DNA of 64,000 nucleotides from Cupriavidus taiwanensis (lineage in GTDB: Bacteria > Pseudomonadota > Gammaproteobacteria > Burkholderiales > Burkholderiaceae). A model generated the notes under the pieces. That model was not told where the DNA came from and searched no databases. It saw only the letters and a list, made by a program, of their open reading frames with translations. Numbering within the stretch: the stretch's first letter is position 1; every line of letters begins with the position of its first letter. Shown in pieces: positions 51,883 through 60,663 of the stretch. The translations under genes were made by a program, and so were the position numbers. The stretch is from NCBI RefSeq assembly GCF_900250115.1, contig NZ_LT984804.1:2247301-2311300 (forward strand), written 5' to 3'.

Positions 51883-52524
51883 TCAGGCACCGCCAAGCAG
51901 GCCGTTGGTGCGGGCATATTCGTAAAGCTCATAATCGTTGGCCAGGCCCAGCTTCTTCATGGCAATGCTTTTTTGCGCGCTGATGGTCTTGCTGCTGCGG
52001 TTGGCCTGGCGCGCAATCTCGATGACCGGCACGCCGGCCGCGCACTGCCGGATCACTTCGAGTTCGCGCCGCGTCAGGATCGGGCGGCGTGACAGTTCAT
52101 CGAGACCGCCCGAGGCCAGGATGGCGCGCACCGAGGCCGGCTGGTAGCTCAGGCCGCTGAACGCGGCGCGCACCGCGGGAATCAGTTCCTGTACCGGATC
52201 GGTCTTGTTGAGGATCACCGAAATGCCGACCTTCTGGATATTGCGGATCAGCGCAGGATTATCCAGCATGGTCATGACCACGATGCGCGTGGTGGGATAG
52301 CGGCGCCGCAGCATCTGCAGCATCGGCAGGCCGTCGCCAAACTGGCCGCCGGGCATGGAGTAATCGGTGACGATGACGTCGCAGTCGGTGCTTTCGAGCA
52401 AGGCCACCAGTTGCGTCGAATTGGTGGCACTGCCCACGACCTGCATGCCCACTTCGAAGGCCAGCACACGACTCATGCCGTCCAGGACGACGGGGTGGTC
52501 ATCGGCGATGATTATTTTGATCAT
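51883..52524 (-). CDS. BvgA-like response regulator
   Basis: 213 aa from ATG 52524; AGGGGG 5 bp upstream. Intact receiver: IIIADDHP, phosphoacceptor D54 (VIVTDYSMPGG), MTMLDN, Lys in ILNKTDP. LuxR-type HTH at 145-205 (LTRRELEVIRQCAAGVPVIEIARQANRSSKTISAQKSIAMKKLGL). The overall pattern resembles BvgA of Bordetella, which activates fimbrial and virulence genes. Lies 131 bp downstream of the hybrid kinase gene at 52656 with a perfect 16-bp palindrome between them. Likely receives phosphate from one or both BvgS-like kinases and controls the fimbrial operon (inference). Confidence 0.92.
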   Translation of the reverse strand: MIKIIIADDHPVVLDGMSRVLAFEVGMQVVGSATNSTQLVALLESTDCDVIVTDYSMPGGQFGDGLPMLQMLRRRYPTTRIVVMTMLDNPALIRNIQKVGISVILNKTDPVQELIPAVRAAFSGLSYQPASVRAILASGGLDELSRRPILTRRELEVIRQCAAGVPVIEIARQANRSSKTISAQKSIAMKKLGLANDYELYEYARTNGLLGGA

Positions 52525-52581
52525 GGTTACCCCCTGATTTTCCGGTTCCGTGGCCACGCAGCGGTGCGCCGCGGAACTGAG

Positions 52582-52597
52582 CCGGTATTAATACCGG
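52582..52597. repeat. perfect 16-bp palindrome ccggtattaataccgg
   Basis: Located 58-73 bp upstream of the BvgA-like regulator start, in the 131-bp gap after the hybrid kinase gene. Candidate operator for autoregulation. Confidence 0.65.
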
Positions 52598-52655
52598 TCA
52601 TCTTCGCTGACCTGAATATTAGGAGTCTTCCGAAAAACCCGAATTAAGGTATTCC

Positions 52656-55600
52656 TTAAATAGTACTCCGCCAATCACCAGGATGGCCGTTGCGGCTGGC
52701 ATTCTGGCTGCCGTTGTGGCCGCCGTTGTGATGGGTCGCCGGATCGTCGGGGCCGTCAAAGTACGCTGCAAGATACAAGGCGAGGTTGTCGACATGGGCC
52801 TGCACGGCCTCCTGGGCGTGGGCAACTTCCAACTCCAGTTCCCGGCACAGCGCGACGATTTCTTCGCCGTCTTCGGCCAGTGCCATGGCGCCGCGCATGC
52901 GATGGGCATGGTGGCGGATCGCCTTCCATTCCCCGCTGCGCGCAGCGGCGGACAGCGCGGCGAAATCATCACGCATGGTATGCGCCAGCAGCGCGAAGGT
53001 GGCGGCGCTATCAGGGATGCGCGGCAGCCCGGCCAGGTCGTCGGCCGATCGCCCCGGCACGGCCGCATCGGCCGGCAGCACCGCCCGCAGGCACTCGGCC
53101 AGGGGACCGAGCAGGACGGGCTTGGACAGGTAACGGTCCATGCCGGCTTCGAGGCAGCGCTCCGCCTCGCCCTGCGCGATGCTCGCGGTCAGCCCCACGA
53201 TCGGTACAGTCACCCCCTGCGCGCGCAGCCTGCGGCTCAGTTCGTTGCCATCCATGCCGGGCATGTGGACATCGGTGAGCACCAGGTCGAACCCGCGCTG
53301 CTGCCACAGCGCCAGCGCTTCTTCGCCTCCGGTGGCCAGCGTGGCGCGGCAGCCAAGGCGGTCGAGCTGCTGCTGCATCAGCAGCCGGTTGTAGGGATGG
53401 TCGTCGACCACCAGGATCTCCAGCCCCAGCTGCGGCACCGGATCGGCTGCCGTCGCCGCCAGCGGCGCGCTTGCCGGCGTCATGCCGGCGGCCAGGCACA
53501 GCGCGCGCAGGATGCCGGCCTGATGATAGGCGTTGACCAGCCAGCTGCCGCCGACGTGCTGCGGTTCGGCCGGACCATCGGCGCGTCCGAACACCACGCC
53601 GGCATAGCCCTGCGGAATCGCCGCGATACGGCGAGTCGCGACGAACAGCACCATGCCGGGTTCCGGCGCCGGCCCGTCGCAGGCGATCGCCTTGCACCCG
53701 ATCGCGCGCAGGGTGTCGATGGCATGGTTGCGGATCTCATCGTCCTCGGTCAGCACGGCGACCGGCGGCAGCACCGGCTCCAGCGCCGTGCGCGGGCCCG
53801 CCTGCGGCAGCCGCAGCAGGACCCGGAACACACTGCCCTTGCCGGGCTCGCTGTGCACGGAAATGCTGCCATCCATCAGTGCCGCCAGCCGCCGGCAGAT
53901 CGACAAGCCCAGGCCCGTCCCGCCATATCGCCTGGCGGTGGACGGATCGGCCTGCACGAACGGCTCGAACAGCTTTTCCTGGACTTCGGGCGCGATGCCC
54001 GGCCCGGTATCCGCGACCTCGAGCTGGATCGTGATCCTGGCTGCAGCGTCGGCAACCTCCGGCACAGCGGCTACGACATCGCCTGGGGCGCGCCCGAGGC
54101 GCACGATGACATGGCCCGTGGCGATGAACTTCAGCGCATTGCCAAGCAGGTTGCCGATGATCTGGCGCACCCGCACCGGATCGCCGGCCAGGCACGGCAG
54201 GCCCGGCTCCGGATAGCACGACAGCGCAATCCCCTTTTGCAGCGCGATCGGCGCCTGCGCGCGCACCGTCGACTCGAGCAGGTCGACCGGATCGAACGGC
54301 ACGCTGTCCAGGTGCATCTGGCCCGCTTCCGCGCGCGAGTAGTCAAGCAGGTCATCCAGGATCTGCAGCAGCACCTGCGACGAAGACTGGATGGTCGACA
54401 GCATCTCGCGCTGGCCGTGCGCAAGGCTGGTCAGCGACAGCAGTTCCAGCGTGCCCAGCATGCCGTACAACGGCGTGCGGATTTCATGACTCATGGTGGC
54501 GAGGAAGCGCAGCTTGGCGGCGCTGGCCTCGTCGGCAAGCCGGCGCGCGCGCGCCAGCTTGCGGTGCGCCTCGCGCTCTTCGGTGACATCATGGATCGCG
54601 CACAGCAGCACGTCCTCGCCTTCGAAGCGGGTACGGCAGCCGACCACCAGCACGTCGCGCGCGCCACCGGCGCCCGCCGGCACCCGCACCTCGAGCCGTA
54701 CCGGCGTTTCGCCGCGCCGGGCCAGGATGGCGTCCAGCCAGGGCCGGCCCTGCGTGCGCGCATCGAGCGGCAGCCATTGCGCGGCCAGCGCGTTCTCGGC
54801 GCGCACATGGGCATCGGCCGTGCGCACCACCCGCAGGCCTACCGGCGCGGCCTGCATCACGGTGCGGTTGAAACGCTCGCTGTCCTCGATGCGTTCGGCG
54901 TTGCGCTGCATCGGCACCAGGACCCGGCGCCGGACCATGCGCGCCCCTTGCAGCACCGCGGCGATGCCCAGCCCGTAGAGCAGCAGCGCCGCCGCCAGCG
55001 CCAGTCCGTGATCGGCCAGGCCTTGCGACAGCGGGTAGGCATACGCCGCGCGCCAGCCCTGGTCGCGCGCCATGCCGCCGATCATCAGGCTGCCTTGCTC
55101 GAACCAGTAGGCCACGCCCTGCTCGCTGGCGGCCGGCTCGCGCGCGACCCGCTCGCTCAGGGCCTGGGTGCGCAACCAGCCGGCATCGCGGCCCTGGAAC
55201 AGCAACTTGCCACGCTCATCGAAAAACACGGCGCGCTGGCCCGAGACCCGTTGCGCCGCTTGCGTGGCCCCCGGCAGGCTGACATCACCCATCAGCGCGC
55301 GCAGCGGAAGGGCGGTCGCGGTATAGCCGAGCAGCGCTCCGGTGGCGTCGCGAACGGGCAGGAAGCAGCTCAGCATCGGTTCCTGCCCGACCAGGCCCGG
55401 ATAGGGACCGGCCCACAGCGGCGTGCCTGCCGGCGTCGACGCCCGCGCTTCGCCGGACCGGCGCGCCAGTGCCTTGGCCCAGTTGCTGACGGCATCGGCA
55501 ACCAGCGGGCCATTCAGCGGCAGGGCCGCCGGCAGCGCGGGGGTCACCAGCGCCTCGCTGCCGTCCGCCATCACAAACACCGAGCGCACGCCCTGCGGCG

Positions 55601-56048
55601 CCGTGCCCCAGTACGCGCGCTCGAACATGGCAAAGCGAATGATGTGCGACACGGCCGCGGACCGGTCCGCGCCCGGCACCGGCGCGCCGCGCATCAGGGT
55701 CGCGGGATTGATCAGCCCGGGCAAGTCGAGCGCGCGCGCACTGCCCACCGGCACGGCCATCAGCATGGCTTCGAGCCGGGTCGCGGGCCGGTCGTTGCGC
55801 ACCAGCCGGTACTCGGGTCCGGTGATCTCGGCCATGCGCCGGATAAAGTACTCGTGGGTGGCCTTGGCGGCCAGCACCGCGCCAAAGTGCTGGCGCGCGG
55901 CCCATGCCTGCTCCCATACGACGCGCTGGAACCGGCTATGCAGAAACAAGGCGAGGCAGCCGCTGATCACCACGATCAGCAGGGCGGCAACGACGGCGAG
56001 AAGGCGACCGGGAAACTGCTTGTTTGCGCGAGACAGCCAATTGGGCAT
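52656..56048 (-). CDS. BvgS-like hybrid sensor histidine kinase (HK-REC-HPt)
   Basis: 1130 aa. Helix 1 ~15-37, large periplasmic region, helix 2 ~343-365, a PAS-like segment (PVGLRVVRTADAHVRAENA). H521 (ATMSHEIRTPLYGM), N-box VRQIIGNLLGNALKF, DTGPGIAPE and GGTGLGLSI; receiver D926 (LTDVHMPGMDG) with Lys in YLSKPV; HPt H1049 (HAHRMRGAMAL). The tail is His/Asn-rich (HHNGGHNGSQNASRNGH). The periplasmic domain is unlike the kinase at 47612, so the two would sense different signals. 157 bp after the usher gene on the same strand, directly before the BvgA-like regulator. Confidence 0.92.
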   Translation of the reverse strand: MPNWLSRANKQFPGRLLAVVAALLIVVISGCLALFLHSRFQRVVWEQAWAARQHFGAVLAAKATHEYFIRRMAEITGPEYRLVRNDRPATRLEAMLMAVPVGSARALDLPGLINPATLMRGAPVPGADRSAAVSHIIRFAMFERAYWGTAPQGVRSVFVMADGSEALVTPALPAALPLNGPLVADAVSNWAKALARRSGEARASTPAGTPLWAGPYPGLVGQEPMLSCFLPVRDATGALLGYTATALPLRALMGDVSLPGATQAAQRVSGQRAVFFDERGKLLFQGRDAGWLRTQALSERVAREPAASEQGVAYWFEQGSLMIGGMARDQGWRAAYAYPLSQGLADHGLALAAALLLYGLGIAAVLQGARMVRRRVLVPMQRNAERIEDSERFNRTVMQAAPVGLRVVRTADAHVRAENALAAQWLPLDARTQGRPWLDAILARRGETPVRLEVRVPAGAGGARDVLVVGCRTRFEGEDVLLCAIHDVTEEREAHRKLARARRLADEASAAKLRFLATMSHEIRTPLYGMLGTLELLSLTSLAHGQREMLSTIQSSSQVLLQILDDLLDYSRAEAGQMHLDSVPFDPVDLLESTVRAQAPIALQKGIALSCYPEPGLPCLAGDPVRVRQIIGNLLGNALKFIATGHVIVRLGRAPGDVVAAVPEVADAAARITIQLEVADTGPGIAPEVQEKLFEPFVQADPSTARRYGGTGLGLSICRRLAALMDGSISVHSEPGKGSVFRVLLRLPQAGPRTALEPVLPPVAVLTEDDEIRNHAIDTLRAIGCKAIACDGPAPEPGMVLFVATRRIAAIPQGYAGVVFGRADGPAEPQHVGGSWLVNAYHQAGILRALCLAAGMTPASAPLAATAADPVPQLGLEILVVDDHPYNRLLMQQQLDRLGCRATLATGGEEALALWQQRGFDLVLTDVHMPGMDGNELSRRLRAQGVTVPIVGLTASIAQGEAERCLEAGMDRYLSKPVLLGPLAECLRAVLPADAAVPGRSADDLAGLPRIPDSAATFALLAHTMRDDFAALSAAARSGEWKAIRHHAHRMRGAMALAEDGEEIVALCRELELEVAHAQEAVQAHVDNLALYLAAYFDGPDDPATHHNGGHNGSQNASRNGHPGDWRSTI

Positions 56049-56205
56049 TGGCGAAGCTCCTTCTCAGCAACCTGCCTGACGTCGCTCGGGGACCGGGCAT
56101 CACCCGCGCCCGATGGCTGGGGAATTGCCTACGGATTATGCATCAACATCCCGGCTCTTCCCGGCACGCCGCCGTGTCGCGACGGCTGGCAGGCCACTGA
56201 CCATG

Positions 56206-58803
56206 TCATGCCCCGCCCTGGCGCGGCGCCCATGCCACGCACGCCGCGTCAATCACTTCCAACGGGTTGGCCGGGCGCGCCGTTTCCGGCGGCAGCGCGT
56301 AGCGCAGCGCGCACGAGGCTTTCGCGTCGCTGCCCCATTTCACCAGCAGTTCGCCGCTGTCCTGCTTCAGCCCGCGCACGATGATGCGTCCACCCTGCCC
56401 CACGGTGCCGGCCGCCTGGCCCCGCGCGTCGGTGACCTCCGCTCCGAACGGCAGCGGCGCCCCATCGGGGCCCATGACGCGCAGGATCGCGGCGCGCCCG
56501 GGGTTGTCGGTCTCGAACTTCATCGTCACGATGGCGCCCGCGGTGGGTGCCGTGTTCTGCTGCGTGGTCTTCAATGCCACGCTGATCGGCAGCCCCTTGG
56601 GATCGATCTCGACCTGGTTGGTCGAGAACGGCGTCAGGCTCGTCACGATGGCGTGGCCCCACGGATCCACGCGCAGGCCGCTGCCGTTGGTCACGCGCGC
56701 GCCGGCGGCATCCGCGGCCTCGACAATGGCCATGGTGTCGCCCGGCATCGGCGTGAACGCGACGCCACCGGCATAGGCGACGATGCCGCCGCCGATGCCG
56801 AAACCGGCCTGCGAGTAGTTGCGGCCCTTGCTGGCGCTGGCGGTGACGGTGGCGAAGGGCGACACATAGCCGACGTTGGCGCCGACCGTGGCCGTGTCGG
56901 TGCTGTTGCCGCCGCCGGTATAGCCGGCATTGATGCCGTAGGTGAAGGCGTTGTCGTCGCCGAGCGTGCCGGTCACCGATTGCTGCAGCGAGCTAACGCC
57001 ACTGGAGTCGTGGGACAGGCTGGTCATGGAGTGCGGCGCATGCTGGCCGGTGCCGAGCGGGATGCCCACGGTGAGCATCACCCGGTTATCCCATTTGCCG
57101 GCGTTGACGTTGAACTGGCGCGATGCCGAGACCCCGTAGTTGATGCGCTTGTAGCTGTTGTTGTAGCCGGCCTGGAACTGGGTGTCGCTGCCGCTGCGGT
57201 TCCAGTAGTTCTGCGTGGACCCGGTCAGGTAGAACGAGCCGTAGCCCTGCGGCAGCATCTGGTTGATGGTCACCTGCAGCCGCCCGCGCTGGATCCCGCC
57301 CATGAACATGCCCGCGGCCATGCCACGCTGCTCCAGGTCGCGCAGCGCCATGGCATCGGCCATGCTGAGATAGCCGCTGCTGGAGTAGCGGTAGGCGGCC
57401 AGCGTCAGGTTGGTGTTGGTCGGCGCCACCAGCTTGCTGTACGACAGCCGCAGGCTCTGGCCATCGCGCCCGCCCGCGTCGATCAGCGTGGTCCAGGCTT
57501 GCGTGATATCGGCACCGAAGGCGCCCAGGTCCGTGTTCAACGCCCCGCCGCCCATCACCGCGGTGTAGTCCTGCGCCACGATAAAGCCGCCGTAGCCCGT
57601 CACCATATTGCTGATGCCGTGCTGGACCGTGGCCTGCATCATCATCGGGCGGCTGTGGAGCGAGACATTGCGGTACTGTCCCACGGTAATGCTGTAGCGC
57701 GTGATGCCCGGGCGCAGCGCATTGACGGCCGCGGCAAAGGGCAGCCGCGAGGTGCGCACGCTGCCGTCGGCTTCGGTGATCACCAGTTCCAGGTCGCCCC
57801 CGTATCCGGTCGGGTACAGGTCGGTGATCTCGAACGCGCCGGGCGCGACGGTGGTTTCGTAGATGATGTTGCCGCTCTGGCGCACCTGCACCCGGGCATT
57901 GCTGTTGGCAATGCCGCGCACCACCGGTGCATAGCCGCGTTGCGATTCCGGGTACATGCGGTCGTCGCTGGCGACCTGCACGCCGCGAAAGCCGAAGCTG
58001 TCGAACAGGGCCCCATCCGTATAGGCCTCGCCGATCACCAGCTGGCCGCGGATCTGCGCCAGCGAGCGCTGCAGGCTGGTCTGCACGCTCTGGTAGCGGC
58101 TGCCCTCGATATCGCCATGGGTCAGGTTGCCCACATGGCGCAAGCGCCAGCCGCCGAAGTTAAAGCCGGCGTTCAGGCCGACGTAGCCTTGCGTGGTCGA
58201 TAGCCCGCTCGCATCCGAGTGATAGACGTTGGCGTTGTACTGCAGCCGCGCCGCGGTGACGCCCTCGTCCCAGTATTTGGGATCGACATAGCCGCGTGCC
58301 GTGCGCGACATGGCAATCTGCGGCACCGAGACGTCCAGCCGCTGCTCGCCGTTGTCGAAGCCGGCGGTGGCATCGGGCACCAGCTCGGGCAGCGCCACGC
58401 AGCCAGCCACCAGCCTTGCCGAGGCCTCGGGCGAGAGTTTCGACAGGTCTATGCCGATGCGCTCGACCGCGGCGCGGTCGAAGCAGGGCTGCACATTGCG
58501 GGTGTCGTCGCCGACCTGGCGCAGCGTCGCCTCGGTCCGGCCCAGCCAGACGTCGTTCACGTAGAGCTCTGCGCGATAGTTGCCCGGCAGGGCCACGTTG
58601 CCCTTGTTGAAGCGGCTCACGTCGATGCGGACCCCGCCTGGCTGTTGCAGGAAGGTATCGTTGAATTCAACTTCGGCGAGTAACGTTGAACCACGGGAAC
58701 TGCCGGGCGCTCCCCACGCACTCATGCTGGCAAACAGGGACAACACCACCGCACTGGCCGGGCGCAGCCGCGACGGGAACGACGAGGTCTTCTGGGTTTT
58801 CAT
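56206..58803 (-). CDS. fimbrial outer-membrane usher (FimD/PapC family)
   Basis: 865 aa with signal peptide (residues ~1-32). N-domain: VEFNDTFLQQPGGVRIDVSRFNKGNVALPGNYRAELYVND; then the beta-barrel with the plug region (GEAYTDGALFDSFGFRGVQVASDDRMYPESQRGYAPVVRGIANSNARVQVRQSG and FEITDLYPTGYGGDLELVI) typical of ushers, and C-terminal domains with SCALRYALP. Assembles pilus subunits delivered by the chaperone at 58948 across the outer membrane. Fully preserved. Confidence 0.95.
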   Translation of the reverse strand: MKTQKTSSFPSRLRPASAVVLSLFASMSAWGAPGSSRGSTLLAEVEFNDTFLQQPGGVRIDVSRFNKGNVALPGNYRAELYVNDVWLGRTEATLRQVGDDTRNVQPCFDRAAVERIGIDLSKLSPEASARLVAGCVALPELVPDATAGFDNGEQRLDVSVPQIAMSRTARGYVDPKYWDEGVTAARLQYNANVYHSDASGLSTTQGYVGLNAGFNFGGWRLRHVGNLTHGDIEGSRYQSVQTSLQRSLAQIRGQLVIGEAYTDGALFDSFGFRGVQVASDDRMYPESQRGYAPVVRGIANSNARVQVRQSGNIIYETTVAPGAFEITDLYPTGYGGDLELVITEADGSVRTSRLPFAAAVNALRPGITRYSITVGQYRNVSLHSRPMMMQATVQHGISNMVTGYGGFIVAQDYTAVMGGGALNTDLGAFGADITQAWTTLIDAGGRDGQSLRLSYSKLVAPTNTNLTLAAYRYSSSGYLSMADAMALRDLEQRGMAAGMFMGGIQRGRLQVTINQMLPQGYGSFYLTGSTQNYWNRSGSDTQFQAGYNNSYKRINYGVSASRQFNVNAGKWDNRVMLTVGIPLGTGQHAPHSMTSLSHDSSGVSSLQQSVTGTLGDDNAFTYGINAGYTGGGNSTDTATVGANVGYVSPFATVTASASKGRNYSQAGFGIGGGIVAYAGGVAFTPMPGDTMAIVEAADAAGARVTNGSGLRVDPWGHAIVTSLTPFSTNQVEIDPKGLPISVALKTTQQNTAPTAGAIVTMKFETDNPGRAAILRVMGPDGAPLPFGAEVTDARGQAAGTVGQGGRIIVRGLKQDSGELLVKWGSDAKASCALRYALPPETARPANPLEVIDAACVAWAPRQGGA

Positions 58804-58947
58804 GATCTATGCCGGATAACTGGCACTGCGCGGGCAAGACTTGCCCCTGCCGCCTGCGCGGCATCGTCAATCGAAGGCATGCAGCCTGGAGGGTCGCCGG
58901 GCGGCGCCCGGCGCGAGTCAGCGCAGCATTCAGCGCAAGCTTCAGCG

Positions 58948-59706
58948 CTAGAGGGCCTGGGCGGCGCCGCTGTCGAGCGCGGCTTCGCCGCGTGCGGAGG
59001 CGCCGTAATCATTGATGGTGTTGAAGCGGACCCTGGCGTCGGGCCCCTGCGGCACCTCGCCGGTCAGCGGAAAGCTTTTGGTTTCGCCCGGCCCGATCAT
59101 GCCGCCTTCTTCGAAGCGGGCGGTCCTGCCGCCGCCGACCAGTTCGATTTTGGAGAAGGAAACGTGATACGCGCTCGGGTTGCTGCCTTCCAGTGCAGGC
59201 TTGCCGCCGGCCTGGACGACGCGCCAGCGGATCATGGCCGGGGCTTCCTCCGCCGTGCCCTTCAGGCCGGCAGGACGGAAGAACAGCTTGATGCGCGAGC
59301 GAAAAGCCAGTTGCAGCTTGTTGGCGTCGGCCTGGTCCGCGCCGGGCTTGGGCGGGATTTCCAGCACGTTGAGCCAGAACACGGATTCGCGGTCCTGCGC
59401 CAGCGGCTCGCCGGTGTAGAGGATGCGTAGCGTCTGGCCCTTGCCGGGGTCGATGCGCGATACCGGCGGGGTTACGGCAAAGGGGACTTCGATGGCGGCG
59501 GGCGCGGCCCTGGGATCGCCCTTGTCGATCCACGCCTGCGTCAATGCGGGCGTCTTGCCTTCGTTGGTCAGCTTGATGGTGGTCTCGCTCTCCTGCGCGC
59601 GATAGATGACCCGCGTACCGGCGATGACCACGGAGGCCTGCGCTTGCACCGCACTCAGGAGTCCCAGCGCAACAACGCCGGCGGAAATCAGGGACTTGAT
59701 CGTCAT
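58948..59706 (-). CDS. periplasmic fimbrial chaperone (PapD-like)
   Basis: 252 aa from ATG 59706 with signal peptide (GVVALGLLSAVQAQASVVI). PapD signatures: GTRVIYRAQESETTIKLTNEGKTPALTQAWID, PPVSRIDPGKGQTLRILYTG, SVFWLNVLEIPPKP, and FRSRIKLFFRP carrying the carboxylate-anchor basic residues. Binds subunits in the periplasm by donor-strand complementation and delivers them to the usher. Encoded between subunit and usher, all same strand. The start has no clear ribosome site. Confidence 0.93.
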   Translation of the reverse strand: MTIKSLISAGVVALGLLSAVQAQASVVIAGTRVIYRAQESETTIKLTNEGKTPALTQAWIDKGDPRAAPAAIEVPFAVTPPVSRIDPGKGQTLRILYTGEPLAQDRESVFWLNVLEIPPKPGADQADANKLQLAFRSRIKLFFRPAGLKGTAEEAPAMIRWRVVQAGGKPALEGSNPSAYHVSFSKIELVGGGRTARFEEGGMIGPGETKSFPLTGEVPQGPDARVRFNTINDYGASARGEAALDSGAAQAL

Positions 59707-59821
59707 GTTTCGGGTGAACCGGCGGCCGGACAGGCCGCTAATGGGTTTACCGGCGCGACGTCGGGTGGAGCACGGGGCGGAGCGCGCCGGTATCACGCTC
59801 CGCACCCGGGAGGGACGAGAC

Positions 59822-60370
59822 TTATTCGTAGGCGATGGAGTACATCACGCTGGAGTTGGCGGAACCGGCGCTCGCCTGGCCGGTGGCGTAGTACTGCGCG
59901 TAGTACCACAGCGTGGCCGCGCCGTTGACGAGCGCAACCGCATTCGAGTTTTGCGCCAGATTGGTGTAGCCGGCCTTGATCGGCGTGTTGGCGGTGCCGC
60001 CGTTCAGCAGCCGGATCTGCACGTTGGTGGCGCCGTTCGCATCCAGAATCAGGTTGCCGGTGCTGGCGTCCGTGGTCGGGCCGGCCTCAAAGAACGTATG
60101 CACGTTGCCGGTATCCGGCGTGCATTCGGTCAGCGCGATATTGAACGGGGTCTGGCCGGCAACATCGCCGGCTTGCTTCAGGGTCGAGGTGGAAACCGTC
60201 GGCAGCAGCACGGTGAAGTCGTGGTTACCGCTGCCGTTGCCGTTGATCTTGCAGGTCTGGGCGGTGATGGAGCCATTGAAGGTGATGGTGCCATCGGCGG
60301 CATGCGCAAACTGCGCGCCCATGGCGATACCGGCAACGATCAGAGCGGCGAGAAGCTTGTTATTGGTCAT
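59822..60370 (-). CDS. fimbrial major subunit (type 1-like)
   Basis: 182 aa. Signal peptide to ~25 (GAQFAHAADG). Mature subunit starts with a donor-strand-like GTITFNGSITAQTC, has the C40-C83 disulfide pair and the C-terminal strand SVMYSIAYE with the penultimate aromatic, as in FimA/PapA-type pilins. First gene of the chaperone-usher operon; no separate tip adhesin gene is encoded between usher and kinase. Confidence 0.9.
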   Translation of the reverse strand: MTNNKLLAALIVAGIAMGAQFAHAADGTITFNGSITAQTCKINGNGSGNHDFTVLLPTVSTSTLKQAGDVAGQTPFNIALTECTPDTGNVHTFFEAGPTTDASTGNLILDANGATNVQIRLLNGGTANTPIKAGYTNLAQNSNAVALVNGAATLWYYAQYYATGQASAGSANSSVMYSIAYE

Positions 60371-60492
60371 GATGGGTGATTCAGAGGTTGGTAGGTCAAT
60401 GGCTTGCGGATCCGGCGGATCCCGCCTTGCCCCGTGCCGCGTGCAATTGCCGATCGGCTCGTGCAGTTGCCGGCCGCCCCGGGGACAAGTGG

Positions 60493-60521
60493 AATATAGG
60501 GATGGGGCTTAATGCCACCAA
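60493..60521 (-). promoter_or_regulatory. candidate sigma70 promoter of the fimbrial operon
   Basis: On the minus strand TTGGTG (-35, 60516-60521), 17-bp spacer, TATATT (-10, 60493-60498), giving a ~115-nt leader before the subunit gene. No homopolymeric C-tract or invertible repeats as in phase-variable fimbriae are visible. Confidence 0.45.
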
Positions 60522-60663
60522 TCAGGCAAGCCTTAGATCTGGTTCGGAATTTTCCCTTTGACTTGCCAGGGTCACGCCATGATGCGTTGGCACCACCAGG
60601 GGCCGGCATGGATGACGGACCGGCTCCGCAGGCCGCCCGCTTGCAGCGCCGCCGCTGCGCGCG

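Noticed and set aside
52683..56384. Plus-strand open frame of over 1200 codons antisense to the hybrid kinase
   Set aside because: Mirror frame of a real kinase; no motifs, low-complexity Arg/Gln/His composition.
56113..58203. Plus-strand ~700-codon frame antisense to the usher
   Set aside because: Same shadow effect; the minus strand encodes an unmistakable usher.
60371..60663. Phase-variation switch (poly-C tract or invertible element) upstream of the fimbrial subunit
   Set aside because: No homopolymer longer than a few bases and no long inverted repeats; an ordinary sigma70-like promoter is present.
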